A stretch of 7,333 nucleotides of DNA from an uncultured bacterium (lineage in GTDB: Bacteria; Hydrothermota; Tepidihabitantia; Tepidihabitantales; Tepidihabitantaceae): the NCBI GenBank assembly GCA_937139435.1, contig CAKZPX010000280.1, positions 1 to 7,333 on the forward strand, in the 5' to 3' direction. The translations under genes and the position numbers were made by a program. The notes under the pieces were generated by a model. The model ran no database searches. It saw nothing but the letters and a program-made list of their open reading frames with translations, and was not told where the DNA came from. Of the stretch, positions 4,983 to 7,333 are shown one piece after another. Each line of letters opens with the position of its first letter. Within the stretch, counting starts at the first letter, position 1.

Positions 4983-6377
4983 ATGAATTCACTAACCCTG
5001 ATTCTCCTTGTCCCGCTCGTATTAGGACTCCTCATCCGTTACCCAGAGGTATGCCTCGCCCTGTTCTTATTTTCCGGAACATTCAAAGCAGAATTCGCCC
5101 ATCTCTCTCCCTGGCTCCCGGACATCACTATAATTCTGGCACTGGTTATTCTTGCCGGGATTTTCTTCCACCGTTTTACCGGCAAGAAACCCGCAACCGG
5201 GAAAAGCCTGGTCTTTTCCTCCTTGTTTGCCTTAATTCTAATCCTGATGATCCTCTCTACTCTTAACAATACCATTGAAAACCGTTACGCAATGGAAAAA
5301 ACTACTCGCTTTGCCACGCTTACTGGACTGGCAACATTTGCCCCGTTGTTTGTTGTCCAGAACCGACAACAGCTCCTCCGCTTCCTCGGAGTCTCCATCG
5401 CCCTGGGTATAATTATGACCTTAACCGGCGAGATAACACGCGAAGGTTTAACCGCCTTCGGCGCCAGCCACATCGCCACTGGAAGAACCATCGGTCTGGG
5501 GTTTATCACTGTTCTCGGAATGGCGCTGCTGCGTTACGAAACCGGAACTCTCAGCATCACTTCTCTTCGCACGAGCGGATCCCAGCACCGGCAACGCTCC
5601 TTTGCACTGCTACCTATTTTGCTCTATGCCGGCTCGGCGATTGTGCTTGGTTATGGGCTACTCGCTTCTGGTTCCCGGGGCGCGCTGGTGGCGTTATTGG
5701 TTACTATCGCTGCGGTGGTAATTATCGGCACCACTATTCAACGTGCCCGCAAACCTGTCCTGACCGTAACCATGTTTTTAGTAACTGCAACAATTGTGAT
5801 CACCATAATCGCTCCCCAGACCGTGGTAACAATGAACCAGCGCATCACCAATACCATTTCCGCACCACTGGACCAGACTGCGCATACCCGTGTCATCCGG
5901 GCGCGGTCGGCTCTGGAAATGTTCTCCGAACATCCCCTGACCGGCGTGGGCGTAGGCGGGTTTGATTTGCTCTTTAACCCCTTTGAGTCCGAGAGGGGCG
6001 ACTACCCTCACAACCTCTTTCTTGAGGTCGCGGCGGAAATGGGGTTCATCGGCTTAATTCTGTTCGCCCTCTTGGTGTTCCTACCTCTCTATCATGCACT
6101 CACATCTTTCCGTCAATCCGGTCAATGGACAACATTACTTATCATTGCGGTTACCATCTACCTTCTGGTCAATGCCCTTTTCTCTGGTGACCTGAACGAC
6201 AACCGTCTGCTCTTTACCGCACTGGGTCTCTGTCTAACAAGGAAATCGCCATCCATCGCACCTGCGGGTAAAAATCATGAAACCAGCACCATTAATCCTC
6301 ATCCAGGCAGGGGGTATTCCGCATGCCCGGGGCACTCCTGGTCTGACACACCATCACCTGATAGAGGGGGCGCTTAA
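4983..6377 (+). CDS. Wzy/WaaL-type O-antigen polymerase or ligase (Wzy_C domain)
   Basis: A polytopic membrane protein of 464 residues with roughly ten to twelve hydrophobic segments. The diagnostic part is ~225-365: the GSRGALVALLV helix (230-240), a periplasmic stretch with HPLTGVGVGGF (317-327), then YPHNLFLEVAAEMGFIG (341-357). This is the pattern of the O-antigen ligase/polymerase C-terminal domain, where the HN-x-x-LE-x-x-x-E-x-G segment and upstream arginines act in glycan transfer. It could polymerise undecaprenyl-linked repeats (Wzy) or ligate glycan to lipid A core (WaaL), and sequence alone does not decide. A flippase directly upstream favours a Wzx/Wzy-type pathway. ATG follows the flippase stop directly (TAAATG) with GGAGGG at 4970-4975. 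Residues ~422-464, after the last helix, are Pro/Ser/His/Gly-rich and unlike the family's ends; a second frame is open across the same bases (6277-6429). Confidence 0.85.
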   Translation: MNSLTLILLVPLVLGLLIRYPEVCLALFLFSGTFKAEFAHLSPWLPDITIILALVILAGIFFHRFTGKKPATGKSLVFSSLFALILILMILSTLNNTIENRYAMEKTTRFATLTGLATFAPLFVVQNRQQLLRFLGVSIALGIIMTLTGEITREGLTAFGASHIATGRTIGLGFITVLGMALLRYETGTLSITSLRTSGSQHRQRSFALLPILLYAGSAIVLGYGLLASGSRGALVALLVTIAAVVIIGTTIQRARKPVLTVTMFLVTATIVITIIAPQTVVTMNQRITNTISAPLDQTAHTRVIRARSALEMFSEHPLTGVGVGGFDLLFNPFESERGDYPHNLFLEVAAEMGFIGLILFALLVFLPLYHALTSFRQSGQWTTLLIIAVTIYLLVNALFSGDLNDNRLLFTALGLCLTRKSPSIAPAGKNHETSTINPHPGRGYSACPGHSWSDTPSPDRGGA

Positions 6378-7333
6378 TGAACTGTTCGGGCAAAAGGGTG
6401 TGTCTGGCCAGTTCTGCCCATCCGGTTAATGACACAAGAATATTTCACAAAGAGGCGCTCTCACTGGCTAACGCTGGTTATCGGGTATTTATCGTCGGAA
6501 GTAACGGCAACTTTAATCCCGCTTCTAACCGGGGGCAGCAACCGGAGAGGTTTAGAGGCATCCATTTCCTGCCCGTAGTTAAGTACCGCTACCGGCTCCA
6601 GCGTTTCCTGATAAATCCTCTTATCATATTAAAAACTCTGCTCAAAACCCGGGCGAAAATCTATCACCTGCATGACCCGGACCTGCTTCCGCTCGGGCTG
6701 GTATTAAAATGCCTGAATCGCAGGGTGGTCTACGACGTTCACGAAGACTATCCCAGTCAGTTGCGTGATAAACACTACCTGCCCCAGCTGCTGCGCAACC
6801 TTCTCAGCCCTATCTTTGCCCGCTGGGAAAAATTTGCCTGTTATCGCTTTGACGCCACGATTACCGCCACCGAGCACATCGCCCACCGGCTCCGCACACC
6901 AGCACAGGTTGCCAGAAAATACCCCAAAATCATCACGGTCAAAAATTACCCCCGCCTTAATCTCGTCCCGGTCAATTCCGCCCCATCCTCTCTTCCTCGC
7001 ACCACCTTTCGCCTTATCCATCTCGCCAACGTCCTGACACCGGAACGGGGCATCTCGCTTCTTTTTCAGGCGTTGGATCGGCTACCGCAATGTGCGCTCA
7101 TCCTTGCCGGAAGATTTGTCACCACTGATTATGAGAACCAGATTCGCTCTCACCCATCATGGAACCGGGTTGTCTATCTCAAAACAATCCCTCATGAAGA
7201 AACATTTAACTGGTATACATCAGCCAGCGCTGGTGTCATCCCTTCGCTACCGGTCCTGGGTTATGAATACGCCCTGCCGGTAAAAATGTTTGAGCTTATG
7301 TCTGCCCGCCTGCCAGTGATCGCCCCGGACTTT
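6377..7333 (+). CDS. GT4-family (GT-B fold) glycosyltransferase, cut by the window end
   Basis: The frame opens with ATG at 6377, overlapping the previous stop by one base (TAATG), with AGAGGGGG at 6363-6370 six bases upstream. It stays open for 319 codons to the window edge, so the C-terminus is missing. The N-terminal domain shows SSAHPVNDTRIFHKEALSLA (12-31), YHLHDPDLLPLG (96-107) and YDVHEDYP (119-126), typical of GT4 transferases in polysaccharide loci. The C-terminal Rossmann domain starts near FRLIHLANVL (211-220) with TPERGI after it. YALPVKMFELMSARLPVIAP (298-317) is the nucleotide-sugar binding E-x7-E-like region with the Glu of MFE at 306. It should transfer a sugar from a nucleotide donor to the lipid-linked repeat unit at the cytoplasmic face of the membrane. 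Donor and acceptor cannot be read from sequence. Retaining chemistry is the family norm. About 40-80 residues are probably missing. Confidence 0.9.
   Translation, partial: MNCSGKRVCLASSAHPVNDTRIFHKEALSLANAGYRVFIVGSNGNFNPASNRGQQPERFRGIHFLPVVKYRYRLQRFLINPLIILKTLLKTRAKIYHLHDPDLLPLGLVLKCLNRRVVYDVHEDYPSQLRDKHYLPQLLRNLLSPIFARWEKFACYRFDATITATEHIAHRLRTPAQVARKYPKIITVKNYPRLNLVPVNSAPSSLPRTTFRLIHLANVLTPERGISLLFQALDRLPQCALILAGRFVTTDYENQIRSHPSWNRVVYLKTIPHEETFNWYTSASAGVIPSLPVLGYEYALPVKMFELMSARLPVIAPDF

Noticed and set aside
6704..7037. Minus-strand (105 codons) and plus-strand alternate-frame (90 codons) open frames near the window end
   Set aside because: Both overlap the glycosyltransferase frame, which is open to the window edge and carries the GT4 motifs across this region.
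1..7333. CRISPR array, tRNA or rRNA genes, integrase or insertion sequence with terminal repeats
   Set aside because: No regularly spaced repeats, no cloverleaf-like segment, no rRNA-like stretch and no transposase or integrase motifs were seen.

Overview
The window reads as the start of a surface-polysaccharide (O-antigen or exopolysaccharide type) gene cluster, all on the + strand. No taxonomic marker is present. The window opens with the last ~20 codons of a protein whose C-terminus looks like a type IX secretion (Por) sorting tail, which points to a Gram-negative-type cell envelope of the Bacteroidetes/FCB kind or a related candidate phylum such as WOR-3. That placement is an inference from one short peptide and general style, and is weak.

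Layout: (1) 1-65, 3' end of an upstream gene. (2) 66-285, about 220 bases with no convincing gene but with several small repeats, inverted repeats and a short open segment that may be remnants. (3) 286-506, a strong sigma70-type promoter (TTGACC, 16 bp, TATAAT), a purine-rich leader, and a previously uncalled 34-codon reading frame with a near-perfect Shine-Dalgarno. That frame ends inside a pair of mutually exclusive hairpins just ahead of the first large gene. (4) 507-3488, two sugar-biosynthesis genes. The first fuses a WlbA/WbpB-type UDP-GlcNAcA 3-dehydrogenase to a WlbB/WbpD-type hexapeptide N-acetyltransferase. The second is a WlbC/WbpE-type PLP aminotransferase. (5) 3495-4982, a MurJ/MviN-type flippase with an unclear start. 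(6) 4983-6377, a Wzy/WaaL-type polymerase or ligase. (7) 6377 to the window end, a GT4-type glycosyltransferase cut by the window edge.

How they fit together: the first two genes account for three consecutive steps that turn UDP-GlcNAcA into UDP-2,3-diacetamido-2,3-dideoxy-glucuronic acid. The glycosyltransferase would add sugars to a lipid-linked unit, the flippase would move it across the inner membrane, and the Wzy/WaaL-type protein would polymerise or ligate it. Three of the four junctions between large genes are TAAATG or TAATG with a Shine-Dalgarno inside the preceding gene, as in a translationally coupled operon. The aminotransferase/flippase junction is the exception. The 6-dehydrogenase (WbpA) and 2-epimerase (WbpI) that usually flank this pathway are not in the window.

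The most interesting unexplained part is the 286-506 leader with its small ORF and switch-like hairpins. Next are the dehydrogenase-acetyltransferase fusion and the divergent flippase.
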